A DNA stretch of 64,000 bases from positions 79,481,912 to 79,545,911 of the forward strand of contig NC_092793.1 of NCBI RefSeq assembly GCF_918797505.1, written 5' to 3'. Position numbers and translations under genes: made by a program. This DNA is from Bemisia tabaci. Lineage: Eukaryota > Arthropoda > Insecta > Hemiptera > Aleyrodidae. Under the pieces are notes generated by a model. That model had not been told where the DNA came from, made no database searches, and saw nothing but the letters and a program-made list of their open reading frames with translations. Below are positions 1-12,171 of the stretch, one piece after another (positions within the stretch are counted from its first letter, which is position 1; every line of letters starts with the position of its first letter).

Positions 1-2120
1 CCTTTTTTAAATGTCTACACGATTTCATCATCGCAATTTTGTAATTTGCGTGCCTGGGATAGTATTAATCACTTTGAACCGTAATTTCTGGAAAGGATCA
101 TTAAAAAATGGGACTGTCCAGAGGCGACTGGAAATGCGTATTTTCTCTCTTTTTATAATCGATTTTTTTCTCTTCTATTTTCCACTTTAAAGGGAGGGGT
201 GCGCAAAAATGCAAGAGCCATCAACCGATGTGGACTTAAAACCCAATTTTTCCACTCTGTGAAGTTTCCAGACGGTAAAGGTTGAAAGACGAAAGACTTA
301 AAATTCAAACAGGAAAAAGAACACTAGGAAAAGTGGCCCGAAATGAGGGAGTGCCAACTTTCTGATGACTTGTGGGCGGGTTTTTAGGCGGTTAGGCGTC
401 GCAGAGCGCCAGAGATAGCTGTAAGAGTGACTCTTCTGTATATAAAAGTGGCCCGAATTGTACATGTGATAAGATTGTAAAATACAGTGCTCCGTCACTA
501 TCTTAACTGCTATAATTCATGTCCTTATATATATGGTGGAGATTTAAAAGCTTCTACAATAGAATGTGAGAAGTGCAAAAAAACCATACAACGTTACTTT
601 TGTTATTTTATTTTTTTCCTTAGAAGAAAATACTGACATTTCTTGATAAAAAGCTTTTAAGTATGCTCAATGCTCCAAAATACCGAATCGTTTGTTACAG
701 GGTAGACTCAGAGCAAGGAGCTAATGAGAGAGGCGACAATCATTAATTTATACATTTATAGGCAGAGTTCATCATTGTATTTTACCATCTCGCATTTGTA
801 CCATCATTCATTCAAGAGCAAAAAACACAAATTTCTAAATTAGTCAGCAAAACAAATTTTACAGAGGCTAAATAAGAAACATAAGGGGAAACATAGAAGC
901 TGGCTCAGCTTCAACTGCGAAGTTTCTTATCAGATAAGGCGTATAACCGCACACGCCCACCCTCATCAATGACCCTTAACAAGGGTGTGGAAAAGTTGAA
1001 AGGGTGCTTTCTAGCGTTGCCACGCGGCTGAAAAATATGAAACGTTTGACTTGGTGTGTGTGAATGTTTCGCACGGGATGGTCTTAGAATTTCCAAAAAA
1101 AAAAACACCCGGATCCAGGAAGGTTCTGCTATGCAACAAAACTGCACAAAACAAATTTGGGGGAATTTTTGGAAAAAATTTGGTGCGACTAGAAGAAAGA
1201 AGTGGATTTTGACTAGAATGAGTAACATTAAGCCACAAGAAACATCATTTCTTTTATATTTGATAGGGGAGCATGTGTGAACCGACTTAAGTGCTTGAAA
1301 CACACAACTAGGGATCAAAACAAAATGAAAGAAATCATACGACTAAAATAAAAGAAATCTATCTGATGAGATGAGTATTTTTGAAACTTGCTAATGAGGA
1401 CATAATAGTGATGATTTTTCATTTTTAATAATTTATTGATTCAACTTATCCAATTTCCTCTAAAACGGTCCCAGGTATTTTAAAAATTTATCTTGTAGTC
1501 CTCACTTTACACACAGTTTCTTTCCTCTCCACGGAAACAATCTCAAGTTTGCTGAAAAAATCGACCGCACGTGGTTGTACGAAATAAATTGACGGTCTGC
1601 ATGCTTTTCTGGTTGGTTATTATTCCATGATGGAGCCACCCCCTCACCACGGCGCGACTCGCTTAGTCGTCAGATGATTAAGCCAATCAAGTATACCGAA
1701 ATTGTCATGTGAGGTTCCGATCCAATCCAATCTTTCCGATTCGATCCGCAAAGCGCATAATCAATGGTGGTTGCATTGCGATATGAGCCGTCATTTTGTG
1801 TGACGTCAAGAGGGTATGAGATGCGACCTCCTATCTGTGCACTCGCCTCATCAGATCCGATCTGTGACGTCGGGAAACAATCGGACGAGATCTGATCTCT
1901 CAGTATTGCCATTGATGTGTCTGCTGTGAATCATAATTTGTTTCCGTCAAATTATGAGTGCAATTTGCTAATTTTTTTTTTAGTTTTAATTTGATTATTT
2001 GGCTTCACTGAAAAAAAGTTACGGGCTATGTAGACATAAGTGTCCGTTCTGGGCTCAGAGGCCGAGAGTTCCGGGTGCTGGACTTCATTAGAAACCTACA
2101 GTCATCTACAGACGATAGTC
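1..2120. other. AT-rich segment, no gene recognised
   Basis: Reading frames here are short and show no domain, codon bias or splice context that I can support. I see no clear repeat structure beyond homopolymer runs. Confidence 0.5.
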
Positions 2121-2127
2121 TAGGAGT

Positions 2128-2387
2128 CAGGGATGGCATGAAACGTAATAAAGAAATGAAATATTGGAAATTTCAGGAGGCTGTGAAATATTTCATATTT
2201 TTCAGGGGCTGAAGTATGCAACCCGCACTCAAACACACACAAATAGAATAAAGTTACAATTTTTACATTTTACGAAACATGAAAAGGAACCGGTATTTTC
2301 CCATATGTTTCATAAATTTCTGAAATTTCATGAAGAAGTTCACGTGAAATTTCAAGATTTTATCTTTCATGAAATTTTGCCACCCTG
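2128..2387. mobile_element. Possible hAT-like MITE with CAGGG ends
   Basis: The left end reads CAGGGATGGCATGAAA. The right end, read on the other strand, is CAGGGTGGCAAAATTTCATG, so the block is about 260 bp with imperfect terminal inverted repeats. CAGGG-type ends are common in non-autonomous hAT elements. The flanks share AGGAGT on both sides, but shifted by one base, so a clean 8-bp duplication is not seen. The inside is rich in the motif ATTTCATGAAA in both orientations and has no coding capacity. Confidence 0.4.
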
Positions 2388-3113
2388 AAGGAGTCCTTGT
2401 TCAGCGGATCGACTTGTGTCGAAAAATGTGTCGCCATTATCGGGATATCGCCGATTTAAATGCGGAATTTGAGGTAATTTGGAATCGATTCCTAAGAAAA
2501 GAGCCGATCTCAGCGAATGTTCAACACGTCAGAATCGATTTGATCTAGATCCTTGGAACTTGATCATGGATCATTCAAAACATCGATTCTAGAATCGATG
2601 TCGGCTCTATTTATGAACTGGCAGCCGTGAACCGGGCCGCGCATTCGGTCTGGATAGAAAATCCGAAACCCAGAAGTTAAAAGCCAGATCAGCCTCGACA
2701 CGAAACTTTCCATGCAGGAACGATATCTGGCTCACCGCTTGGCGTAGCTTTCAAAATGTGCGACGGGTCCTTAGCTAGGTTGCCAAATGAAGCGCAATAT
2801 TCACTTGTTTTCCGGTTTCCGTTTTAAACAGGTACAATAATGTGCGCTAAATGTAGTAATTGATCAATGACTCACTACTATCGAGATTGAAAATTCCTTG
2901 ACTTGCGCATCGTTTCCGGCTCGTTTTGAGGCAGAGACGTGTGAAGAAATTCTTTTATCACTCAAACGGTGCGAATGGAGAATGAGAGCATACTGAACCG
3001 AGTAGTACTTTATTTTTAAATAATTTTTTCTGTTTTTAGAAATGTTAGGTAAATACATTTAAAGGTTAGAAAATTTACCGCCTTCCGGCATCATCAGGTT
3101 GTGTTTTCCTATT

Positions 3114-3179
3114 TAAACACATGTATTTCAGCAGATTAGGCCATTTTAAACACATGTATTTCAACAGATTAGGCCATTT
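3114..3179. repeat. Two-copy 33-bp tandem repeat
   Basis: The unit beginning TAAACACATGTATTTCA occurs twice back to back, 33 bp apart, with one mismatch (CAGCAG against CAACAG). No function is apparent. Confidence 0.85.
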
Positions 3180-3190
3180 CGTCATGTATG

Positions 3191-3414
3191 TCCTCCTCCA
3201 TTGGATCTAGTGTCCAGACTGTTGAAAACATTGACAAGAAAAAATACTCTTGATTCAATCGGATTTTTGCTTGAATCAAAAGGAAATCCGCTTAAATTAA
3301 GAGGCTTGGTTCTTGATTTAAGCTAGATTTTGATTGAATCAAGAGTACTTTTTCTTGTCGATGTTTTTAAGAGTCTGGACTCTAAATCCAATGTGTTTTT
3401 TTTTTTCCCCAGTG
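3191..3414. mobile_element. Foldback MITE, 'TTGGATCTAGAGTCCAGAC' family, copy 1
   Basis: The block is largely self-complementary. The left half contains TTGGATCTAGTGTCCAGAC, then ACATTGACAAGAAAAA and TACTCTTGATTCAA. The right half contains their reverse complements, ending in CTCTAAATCCAATG and a T-run before CCAGTG. The same family occurs again at 28898-29124. The left terminus is less clear than the right one. There is no coding capacity. Confidence 0.7.
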
Positions 3415-3872
3415 TATCTTCGTGCTCAGATCAGTCAGTAGTATCTTTTCAAATGTGAAATTCATTAAATTTCGGACACCCGCAAATTCTCCATTAATAG
3501 GAGAAATTTCAACGTTGCATTGGCAGCGCTGTGCGGGAGTCATTGTATCATTGTACGAGCGTACACTGGAGTTACAATGCGCGCATAGATAGGAGTGCAA
3601 GCAACAATAGCAATTGATTGAGGCCTCGGACAATGGCGCGGATAATGCTTTGTTATTCCTTTTAACATTAGCATGCCCTCCCACCCACGGGCCGCCCCCT
3701 CCCCCCTACCGCTCCTCCCCCTCCCCCCTCCCGCCCCTCACCGGTAACCTAATTATTCATTACAAATATCGGTACATGGGGCGGCTTCGCGCGGCCGTGG
3801 ATATGATTCCAGTTTCAATGCTCATGGTCGGTGGATAGTCCTTGTTGCCAAACAAAATGCACTTGAATGGAT

Positions 3873-4370
3873 ATGTTGCATGTGTGAGGAATTTGCGATT
3901 TGACTGCTGATTCTCACGTAAAAGTTCGCGAGAAACATGATGGTGTCACTGGTTTTCTCTGAAATTAACTCCCAAGCTCAAAAAAAGCTCTCAAGTTGAG
4001 GCCAAAATGGAGGGGATATCCCGCACGCTATCCTGAGAGTCCACCTCTACATCAAGACAAACTCTCCGTGCAAAGATAGGGAGTAAATACATTAGCAGGG
4101 TTGCCGTGTTTTCAGTTGTGGAGCCCCCAAATAAAGTGGCAGCCCTGTCAATGGATTTGCTCCCTATCTTTGCATGGAGAGTTTGCCTTGATGAAGAGGT
4201 GGACTCTCAGGATAACGTGGGATACCCCCTCCATTTTGGCCTCAACTTGAGAGCTTTTTTTGAACTTGGGAGTTGATTTCAGAGAAAACCAGTGGCACCA
4301 TCGTGTTTCTCGCGAACTTTTACAGAGAAATCTGTAGTCAAATCGCAAATTCCTCACACATGCAACATCT
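3873..4370. repeat. Palindrome with about 218-bp arms
   Basis: The left arm (3873-4090) and right arm (4153-4370) are reverse complements over almost their whole length, with scattered mismatches and small indels. The 62-bp loop contains GGTTGCCGTG and GGCAGCCC, which can themselves pair loosely. Matching motifs include GTTGCATGTGTGAGGAATTT at the outer ends and CTCCCTATCTTTGCA at the inner ends. It is probably a foldback transposon or a derived hairpin locus. It lies 190 bp left of the much larger palindrome at 4563-7110. Confidence 0.85.
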
Positions 4371-4562
4371 CCAAAATCCACTTCGTCCAGGGCGAGCGTT
4401 ACTGATTTGGGCGTTATTAACGCGTTACCGCCACGCCGCGTGTCGCGCGGATTTGTCGAAACGTACAAATTTAATGAGCTTTCATGTGCTCTAAAAACAA
4501 AGTTTCGAGAGAAAATCGAATTCGAAATTCGAGAGAAAGTGAATGTAAGCAAAAACGAAGTC

Positions 4563-7110
4563 AAATACGTCGTCCTCCGACCTAAATATCACGAGCGCCA
4601 TGCGACGAATCAAAATTTCCGCCGCCATTTTATTTTTTTACAGACAAATTGTTGGTTGAATCTGTTTGAATCTTCCACTGAAAGGAGGAGTTGCGTTTTG
4701 GGCCTTTTCCGGCCCCACCTGGATTTAGCTAAATGTTTCATATTTTCAAAGTACTAGTTTTAGGTAGACTCTGTGCCAAATATTAGACCGGAGCCCATGC
4801 AAGGGCGCAGCAGCGCCTCAAACCCAAAATCCTGAAATCGAAAAACAATTATTTTCGTCGACTTTTTCGACTGTTATCACTCTTCCAGCACATGATTCTT
4901 ATGTATTTTTTTGCGTACTTTTCGTTTCTGGCCTTTTTAAAGGCCTCCGATAAATTTTAAGGGGCCTTATGGCCCATTGTTGCCATTTTTGGCCCATTTT
5001 TAGGGGTTTTTTCCATTTAACACATTCAAAACTCAACTTAATCCAAAAACTGTGTACATTTTTGAAAAGTACGTAAAAAAAAAAATAAAAAATGTTCAGT
5101 AAAATTTTTTCCTATGTTGCCAAATTTCCGAGAAAATTGGTCCCAAAGTGTCGAAAACGGCAAAAAATCGATAAATCGCCGCGTCTAAGGTTCAAGAAAG
5201 TGGAGTACATTTTTCATACTGTACCAGATAACAGCTCTTATCCATCCATACATCATACTAAAATATCATAGTTGTACCTGGATTCCCACGATGTGAAAAT
5301 TGACCGAGATGTCGATTTTAGCGGCCTTTTTATACTTGAAGGCAGCTCTTTTGAATGTTTTTCGACCTTAGTCACCCTCTATGGGTGTGTACTATATGTA
5401 TTTTTCTACGTACTTTTCATATCTGGCCATAAAAATGGCTTCCTGTGAATTTTTAAAGGCCTAACGGTCCATTGTTGCCAATTTTCACCAATTTTTAGGG
5501 GTTTTTTTCAAGTTTACGTGTGTGAAACTTAATTTAATCTAGAAACCGTGTACAATTTCGGAAAGAACGTAAAAAAATACATAGAAATGTGATTTGTACC
5601 TTTTCCCTACGTTGCCAAATTTTCGAGAAAAATCGTCCTGAAGCGTCAAAAATGCCAAAAATTGGATTAATCATCACGTCGGAGGTTCCAGGAAGTGAAT
5701 TATGACATTCATGTGGATCGTGGGACACTTTCTCCACGCATTTTCTGTTCTTCGGTATATTTGGTCTATAGCAAGCATCTTGAGAACCAAGGATTATCTC
5801 GAGGTTACAGGAATAAAGAGGTGAACTGGAGTGAAGGATAAAGTAAAAGCACCTTGAGGGCCCATTTTGTCACGTTCATCTGCGCCATTACATGTTCCTT
5901 GAGATGCATTGCAATTTTCCATTTTCGATACGTTATTTGTAGTGAAAAAAAACTTGAAATTCACTTCCTGGAACCTCCGACGTGATGATTAATCCAATTT
6001 TTGGCATTTTTGACGCTTCAGGACGATTTTTCCTCGAAAATTTGGCAACGTAGGGAAAAGGTACAAATCACATTTCTATGTATTTTTTTACGTTCTTTCC
6101 GAAATTGTACACGGTTTCTAGATTAAATTAAGTTTCACACACGTAAACTTGAAAAAACCCCTAAAAATTGGTGAAAATTGGCAACAATGGACCGTTAGGC
6201 CTTTTAAAATTCACAGGAAGCCATTTTTATGGCCAGATATGAAAAGTACGTAGAAAAATACATATAGTACACACCCATAGAGGGTGACTAAGGTCGAAAA
6301 ACATTCAAAAGAGCTGCCTTCAAGTATAAAAAGGCCGCTAAAATCGACATCTCGGTCAATTTTCACATCGTGGGAATCCAGGTACAACTATGATATTTTA
6401 GTATGATGTATGGATGGATAAGAGCTGTTATCTGGTACAGTATGAAAAATGTACTCCACTTTCTTGAACCTTAGACGCGGCGATTTATCGATTTTTTGCC
6501 GTTTTCGACACTTTGGGACCAATTTTCTCGGAAATTTGGCAACATAGGAAAAAATTTTACTGAACATTTTTTATTTTTTTTTTACGTACTTTTCAAAAAT
6601 GTACACAGTTTTTGGATTAAGTTGAGTTTTGAATGTGTTAAATGGAAAAAACCCCTAAAAATGGGCCAAAAATGGCAACAATGGGCCATAAGGCCCCTTA
6701 AAATTTATCGGAGGCCTTTAAAAAGGCCAGAAACGAAAAGTACGCAAAAAAATACATAAGAATCATGTGCTGGAAGAGTGATAACAGTCGAAAAAGTCGA
6801 CGAAAATAATTGTTTTTCGATTCCAGGATTTTGGGTTTGAGGCGCTGCTGCGCCCTTGCATGGGCTCCGTTCGGTCTAATATTTGGCACAGAGTCTACCT
6901 AAAACTAGTACTTAGAAAATATGAAACATTTAGCAAAATCCAGGTGGGGCCGGAAAAGGCCCAAAACGCAACTCCTCCTTTATCAGTAGCGCGAGGATAA
7001 TTCAGCGAAATTTTCGGACAGCTCCAATCAACAATTTCACTGTAAATAAATAAAATGGCGTCGGCAATTTTGAATCGTCGCGTGGCGCTTATGATATTTT
7101 GCCCGGAAAA
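4563..7110. repeat. 2.5 kb palindrome with about 1.1 kb arms, each built of two diverged tandem units
   Basis: The left arm (about 4563-5703) and right arm (about 5955-7110) are reverse complements. Between 4676 and 5703 the match to 5955-6990 is almost base for base, with only a few mismatches. The outer 110 bp of each arm are more diverged. The 250-bp spacer is not self-complementary. Each arm contains two related direct units about 497 bp apart, near 4902-5215 and 5398-5705. Both carry GTACTTTTC, GGCC, CCATTGTTGCC, TTTTTAGGGG, a GTGTACA tract and GTTGCCAAATTT. The tandem units differ from each other far more than the two arms do. No convincing protein is encoded. This could be a foldback element or an inverted duplication kept uniform by gene conversion. 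Confidence 0.9.
4902..5705. repeat. Two diverged direct units inside the left palindrome arm
   Basis: Unit 1 (about 4902-5215) and unit 2 (about 5398-5705) share a series of motifs in the same order: TACTTTTC, GGCC, CCATTGTTGCCA, TTTTTAGGGGTTTTTT, CTTAAT with a following GTGTACA, and CCTAYGTTGCCAAATTT. The mirror image of both units is found in the right arm. Several motifs (GTTGCCAAATTT, CGAGAAAA) resemble parts of the CTGCCGTGCTAAGG MITE family found elsewhere in the window, but I see no full match to it. Confidence 0.7.
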
Positions 7111-7113
7111 TGA

Positions 7114-7660
7114 CGACGTGTTTTGCAAACGACAAGTCGTGACAAATGTATTAATGACTCATTCTTAATAATTTTAGATCAGAAGTTGGTGGCACTTTTG
7201 GGCCATAAGGGCTCCCATGACCTGACCTCCAAAATCACTGCCGTGTCCGCACTCTCCCCATGTAAGTACTCCAATGTGGACCCTTTACAGCCCACAATCG
7301 CAAGTTAGGAGGTTCGAGGCAGAAACACTACAGTTTATAGACAGCTCACTGCTATTATTGTCATAGTGTATAATTTACACTTGGAAGTAAACGCTCAGAT
7401 TCGCCTTATAATGACTGATGACTCATCGCATCGCTTGACGTAATATTTTTGCTCAGTAAGTTGCTCATCAAGCATCGATAGGCGAAAAATAGCTTCGACT
7501 TCCAAACTCAACTTTTTCCTTTCCTGATTACATTGCTTAGACTGTTAGTGAGGTGTCTCTGAAATACATATATATTGCCTCTGATCCAAAATGATTCCGG
7601 TAACCTCATTGGTTACTCATAAAAAATCGACACTTTTTAAGCGAGCTACCCACACGATTT
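7114..7660. other. Unannotated spacer
   Basis: No open frame of interest and no repeat matching other parts of the window was found in this stretch. Confidence 0.4.
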
Positions 7661-7739
7661 GTTGTTCGTGGTCCCCCTATGCTCATCCAAGTTTTTATGA
7701 CAGTGGATGAGGATTCAGCCAGAGTGAGTCGGAGGGGGG

Positions 7740-8134
7740 AGCACTTGCTGATGTCGAGGGGGGGGGGGGATTTTTCCAGAGCAAGGGGGTCCGCGGAGCC
7801 TTCACAAAGTTTTTTTCTAAAACTTGCCCTTGCTAGATTGAATTTTAAACAGTGTAAGCATACAATTAGTGCATTATCTGAAAGTTGAAAATCGACGACC
7901 TTTTTAGCGCAATTTTATTTTCATCAATGAACTATTTAGCTCAGCGGTGTTGAGTAATAGTGAAAAATTGACAAAATTTGAAGCCAAAAGCGTGAATAAC
8001 CATTTTCAGTAAGTTTCTAGGAGCAATTTTTTGCTCCTCCTCTTCCCCCCTCTTTACCCCCTTTTTCCTATTTTGGCCCGAGCCCCCCCCCCCCCCCCCC
8101 CCCCCCCCCCCGCCGCCTGGATCTGCCACTGTAG
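7740..8134. mobile_element. Likely transposon remnant with G-run and C-run
   Basis: A run of G near 7760 and a 29-base run of C at 8083-8111 lie in this interval. The C-run is followed by CGCCGCCTGGATCTGCCACTG. Read on the minus strand, that edge is CAGTGGCAGATCCAGGCGG. Ends of this form (CAGTGGCGGATCCAGG followed by G-rich DNA) are common in insect DNA transposons, and a related GGCGGATCCAGC end is present near 32850. The left boundary cannot be fixed. The homopolymer length may be affected by sequencing error. Confidence 0.35.
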
Positions 8135-8139
8135 GATAT

Positions 8140-10440
8140 TCAAAAGAGTTCAGTTGAAGCCAACAGAACAGAAGAGCTTTTGTTGTGAACCAAGGACATA
8201 CGTGGATGGCGTGGCAAATTTCGAAGAAGTATTATGAGAGCATACCTTTTGATCAGATTCTTCTTGTGGAAAAACAAAAAAAGTAGGTTCGTGCGTGCTT
8301 GCGGACGTTGCAAAAACACATTCTCTCGGTCGAAAATTTTCCATTATCCTATTCTCTCGGGAACTGATTCGCGCGTGGTATGAAGAGTTTTTTTTTTCTC
8401 ATATTTTATTTGCATCGATTAATTTCAGATAGGTCTCACTCTACACTGAATACGCCTTTTGTCTTCGCCGTGAGTCAAAATAAGGACACGCAAGTTGCAA
8501 GTCTCAAGCGCAGTTCTCGTTCTTCGCTTTTCAATTGCTTTTCTTTTTTTTTTTCGCGCCATGAATTGAAAAAAGCAACCGTCACTCATTGTGGTACCGA
8601 CAATGAGTTTCATTTTTTTTTTACCTTCTCATTATAGTAGTGGCTTTGAAAAGTCATTTCTCCGAAATGAAAACGCGTCCGCTATTCAAATTCTCCACTT
8701 GAATTCTCATTCCTTTGGCGGAATGAAAATTTTCCGTCGGTGCGTTGTCACGATTTTTGTGCCTCTCATTTTGCGAGTAAGTTTTTGCTAATGAATATAG
8801 CAACTCCAGTCTATCGTGTGTGACAACACAACGACAAAAACAGCCATTGTGAGGTGGCGGAATGAAGCTCGAAGTAAGAAGAGACAAGGATCATGTATGA
8901 AGCGTACATATTTTTCATTTTTTTACGAAGTAAAAAAGTATAATGAAACGGAATAGTTCGTCAGCTTGCCTTGAAAAAGTAATTGTGAATAGTTTAAGAG
9001 GGACTAGACGAAGTATAGGATGGAAGGAAATTCATCGTTAATTATTTTTAAGCTGCGGTTTGAAGTCATATTCTGTTTAATTTTACCTTTCACCTATATA
9101 CCTTTAACTCTTTGTATAGTTAATATACTACGGAAGAGGAATGAAGGAAGAAAACTGATGCATTCTCAAAATAGAGAGGGCGTCAAGATTCATGAACTTC
9201 GAAGGGGAAATGTATTTTTTTGTTTTGTTTTTTTAAAACCTATCTTGACCTTTTTATTTTTATCCGCGGAATCCACAGTAAAATGTAAAACCAAGAAGCA
9301 AAATATTACGAAGACTTGTATTTTTAAAAGAGGCATACAACTATCGAATTGACTGCTTTTGCATACATTTTAATTTTTAAATATCAATCTTTTTTAACTC
9401 TTATTTAGAATTATTTGAGTTTTCACTTATTTAGAATGTTGAATTCGAGCAGAGGCATGATATACTGACTGTTGTGGGAGTGCTTTGAGAGCGGTACTGG
9501 AGTCTTGTTTAAGTACGTGACATGTTTTACTTATATAGTAGAGTGTCGCGCGATCATTGTACCACTTATCAAGAAGCGGGCGAGTGTTTTCCCGAAATTA
9601 ATTGACGTTTCTGCTAAAATGACGGCCATAATTCTTCTACGAAGAACTGATCTCAGCTATGATACGATATGCGACAATTGGGGCCAAAAAGGTTGCAAAG
9701 TGTTTCCCGGTTTGAAGTCACACGAATGGTTCTTGTTTCTATATATTTCCTTTCTCATGAAGCTGTATATCAATTAAGAACAAAATCTTGACTTGGTATT
9801 CCTCCTACTTCTCCCTATGTCATTGTTTCTTTGCGACGAGAATCTTTATAAATCGTTAATGTCACATTTTTCCGCGTTGGGTAGACTTCCCTCATGTATT
9901 CATTAACGTGCCAGCTAGCACACTTAAAGCGCAGCCAGCATAAATACATTATAATATGAGTACACTTTTTTAGTGATTTTCAAACCTTCGGTTTGCCGTG
10001 ATCATGAGCCTTTGGATATAAGCTTTGACGGATCAAAGTAATTTGCCGTGTATGCTTTTTTCAATATTTCGCGGTGAATCCCAAAAAAAGATTTCCGTTC
10101 TTAAAGTTGGAAAAGTTCGAAAGTTCAACATTTTATTTGAAAGTACATTCAATTTTTTGTATGCTTTTAAAGATTGTAGTGCATGACCATGACAGCTCAG
10201 TTTTTGCGGAGTGAGAGGGGGAAGCAAATGCTCTCATTTTGTCATTATTCAAAAAGTAGTACAGCAAAGGTCAAATGAAATTATACTCGCTCAAATACTA
10301 GCAGGGCACCAGAATTACGAACTTTGCGTTAGTAAACGTTACGCACGAAATGAATGGATGATTAGACGCATTATTGAGGTACCTAAAGGAATGACTCATG
10401 AGACATGCCACGTTACGCATGAGCCATCAGAATTTAGAAT
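8140..10440. other. AT-rich spacer, no gene recognised
   Basis: Several open frames of 60-110 codons occur here on both strands, but their products are low-complexity and show no known motif. No repeat family from elsewhere in the window was recognised. Confidence 0.45.
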
Positions 10441-10452
10441 ACTTAGGTTTAA

Positions 10453-11605
10453 CCCTTACCTGCACACATTATGAGTTTTGAACTTTTTTTTGAAATTTCG
10501 AGTTTTCTAAGGCCTCTTGGGTCTAGATAACTCAAAATTAGTGAAACAAATTTTTTTTGACTTTTTTTTACCCGGAAATTTTGACAAAAAAGGGTGGTCA
10601 GTATGACTGACCACTGAACAGGATAGGAATACGCAAATTTCCTATTCACCTATGTGGATATAATTTTCGTGTTTTTTTTATTTTTGTGTAAAAAATGATC
10701 CTTGTCTCTACCTATCCGCGCAAGACATTCAATTTCTGCCCTCCAAGCCCCCAACCCTTCCCTCGCAGACCTCCCCTTACCTTCCATACTAACTTTACCA
10801 GTGAATTATAAATGTTGACTCCGTAGATTTTGTAAGTTTTTCACTTTTTCTTACATGTTTGTAAGTGATAGAGTCTCTGTTTTTGGAAATTGAGTGAAGC
10901 TAGTCTTAGAAAAATGTATAATTTATTATAAAAGAGTATAAATAAAGCAGAAATATATAAAACTGCTTGAAGTGAAGAACATATGAGCGTAACTGGAATA
11001 AGTAAGGAGGCAATCAAAGACTAGTCACAATAAAATAAATTCATTTCTTCAAAATGCAACGATAATGGTCCTTTCCCACATAAGACTAGCAGTTTTAAAA
11101 TAATAATTTTGGTCAATAATTAAAAGTAATGAACATAATCATAAAAATTACTGATAAAATAATAATAAAAAATAAAGCAACAAGAATCCAGTTCCAGCTC
11201 CTATAGCCACCTGCTCGGTGGTCAGTTATACTAACCACCATGTTCAAGCATGAATTAAATAATCAAAACTTCTGAATTTTTCAATTGCCAAACGACATTC
11301 TCGCAGCATTATAGTCTAACTTAATATTTTACTACTAAATCAGAACCATTTGCGTCGCACAAGCAACTGACAATCGCAAAACTGGAGATAACACCGGCGG
11401 CACCAAACCTCCAACGAATCGGAGGTAAACAATAGATGATAAAACAATATTGCCAACATAACATCGCCCGGCAATATTTTTTTTCATATTCTGGACCATA
11501 TACCAAGTATAACTACATGGTTGGTAAGGGTATGTCGCGCCAAAACGGCCATGAATAATTATTTAAAAAGGTGGTCAGTATAACTGACCACTGAGCAGGT
11601 AAGGG
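10453..11605. mobile_element. Non-autonomous piggyBac-like element with TTAA borders
   Basis: The element is flanked by TTAA at 10449-10452 and 11606-11609. It has inverted termini CCCTTACCTGC at the left and GCAGGTAAGGG at the right. TTAA target duplication and ends beginning CCCTT are hallmarks of the piggyBac superfamily. Inside, near both ends, are copies of GGTGGTCAGTATGACTGACC, an 18-20 bp palindrome-like motif (10591-10612, 11219-11241, 11569-11590). The 1153-bp interior is very AT-rich and encodes no transposase: the longest frames are about 60 codons. It was presumably mobilised in trans. Confidence 0.8.
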
Positions 11606-11680
11606 TTAATTCAGAAAACCGAGGGGGAGCTAAGTAAGCCTTAAGAGCTTCCTCCGTAGCTTTTTACAAAATCCACCATA

Positions 11681-11935
11681 TCGACGGTGTAAGTCGGCAA
11701 TCACATAACTCGGTTTGCGACGTCGCAGACTTCCTGTCATATTTTATTTATTAAACGGAAAACTATTCAACAGCAATTCTTTAAAACTGCCGTGATTTTT
11801 TTTCTCTGTGCGAAGAAAATTCTGCAAAAATTGCAAGGAATGATGTCAATTCGTTCTCTTTTCAAACAATAACATAGTGGTGGAGATTTTCAGACTTCGC
11901 AAACAAGTTATGTGATTGCCGACTTACACCGTCGA
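11681..11935. mobile_element. TA-flanked MITE, 'TCGACGGTG' family, copy 1
   Basis: The termini are TCGACGGTGTAAGTCGGCAA at the left and its complement at the right (GCCGACTTACACCGTCGA), with TA on both sides. The inner parts carry CTCGGTTTGCGACGTCGCAG and TAAACGGAAAACTATTCAAC. Related copies lie at 13581-13856, 18271-18564, 19722-19976, 24742-24997 and 29610-29864. TA duplication and terminal repeats without coding sequence suggest a Tc1/mariner-type non-autonomous element. The sub-terminal sequence GTAAGTCGGCAATCACATAACT is shared with the copy at 19722 but not with those at 24742 and 29610, so two subfamilies exist. Confidence 0.85.
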
Positions 11936-12171
11936 TATATTCTCTTTCGTATTTTGAATTTTTGCAATGACAAATCATCAAAACCCCTTGTAATGATCGA
12001 TCTCCGAAATCAAACTTGTGAATTTCACCCGAGTTTCAAACGAATTAACTTTTTTTTTATGCTGCGTTAACGTCTTTGGGTTCCCCTTTGATCACTATGT
12101 AAATCATATATATCCTCCGTGACAAAAGGAGCCACTTGCGAACCGAATTTGCAGTCGCAGGGCCGTATTTT

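Noticed and set aside
4563..7110. Palindrome as a sequencing or assembly artefact
   Set aside because: The arms differ at several sites, the outer parts diverge more than the inner, and the spacer is unique. That is not expected of a read that folded back on itself.
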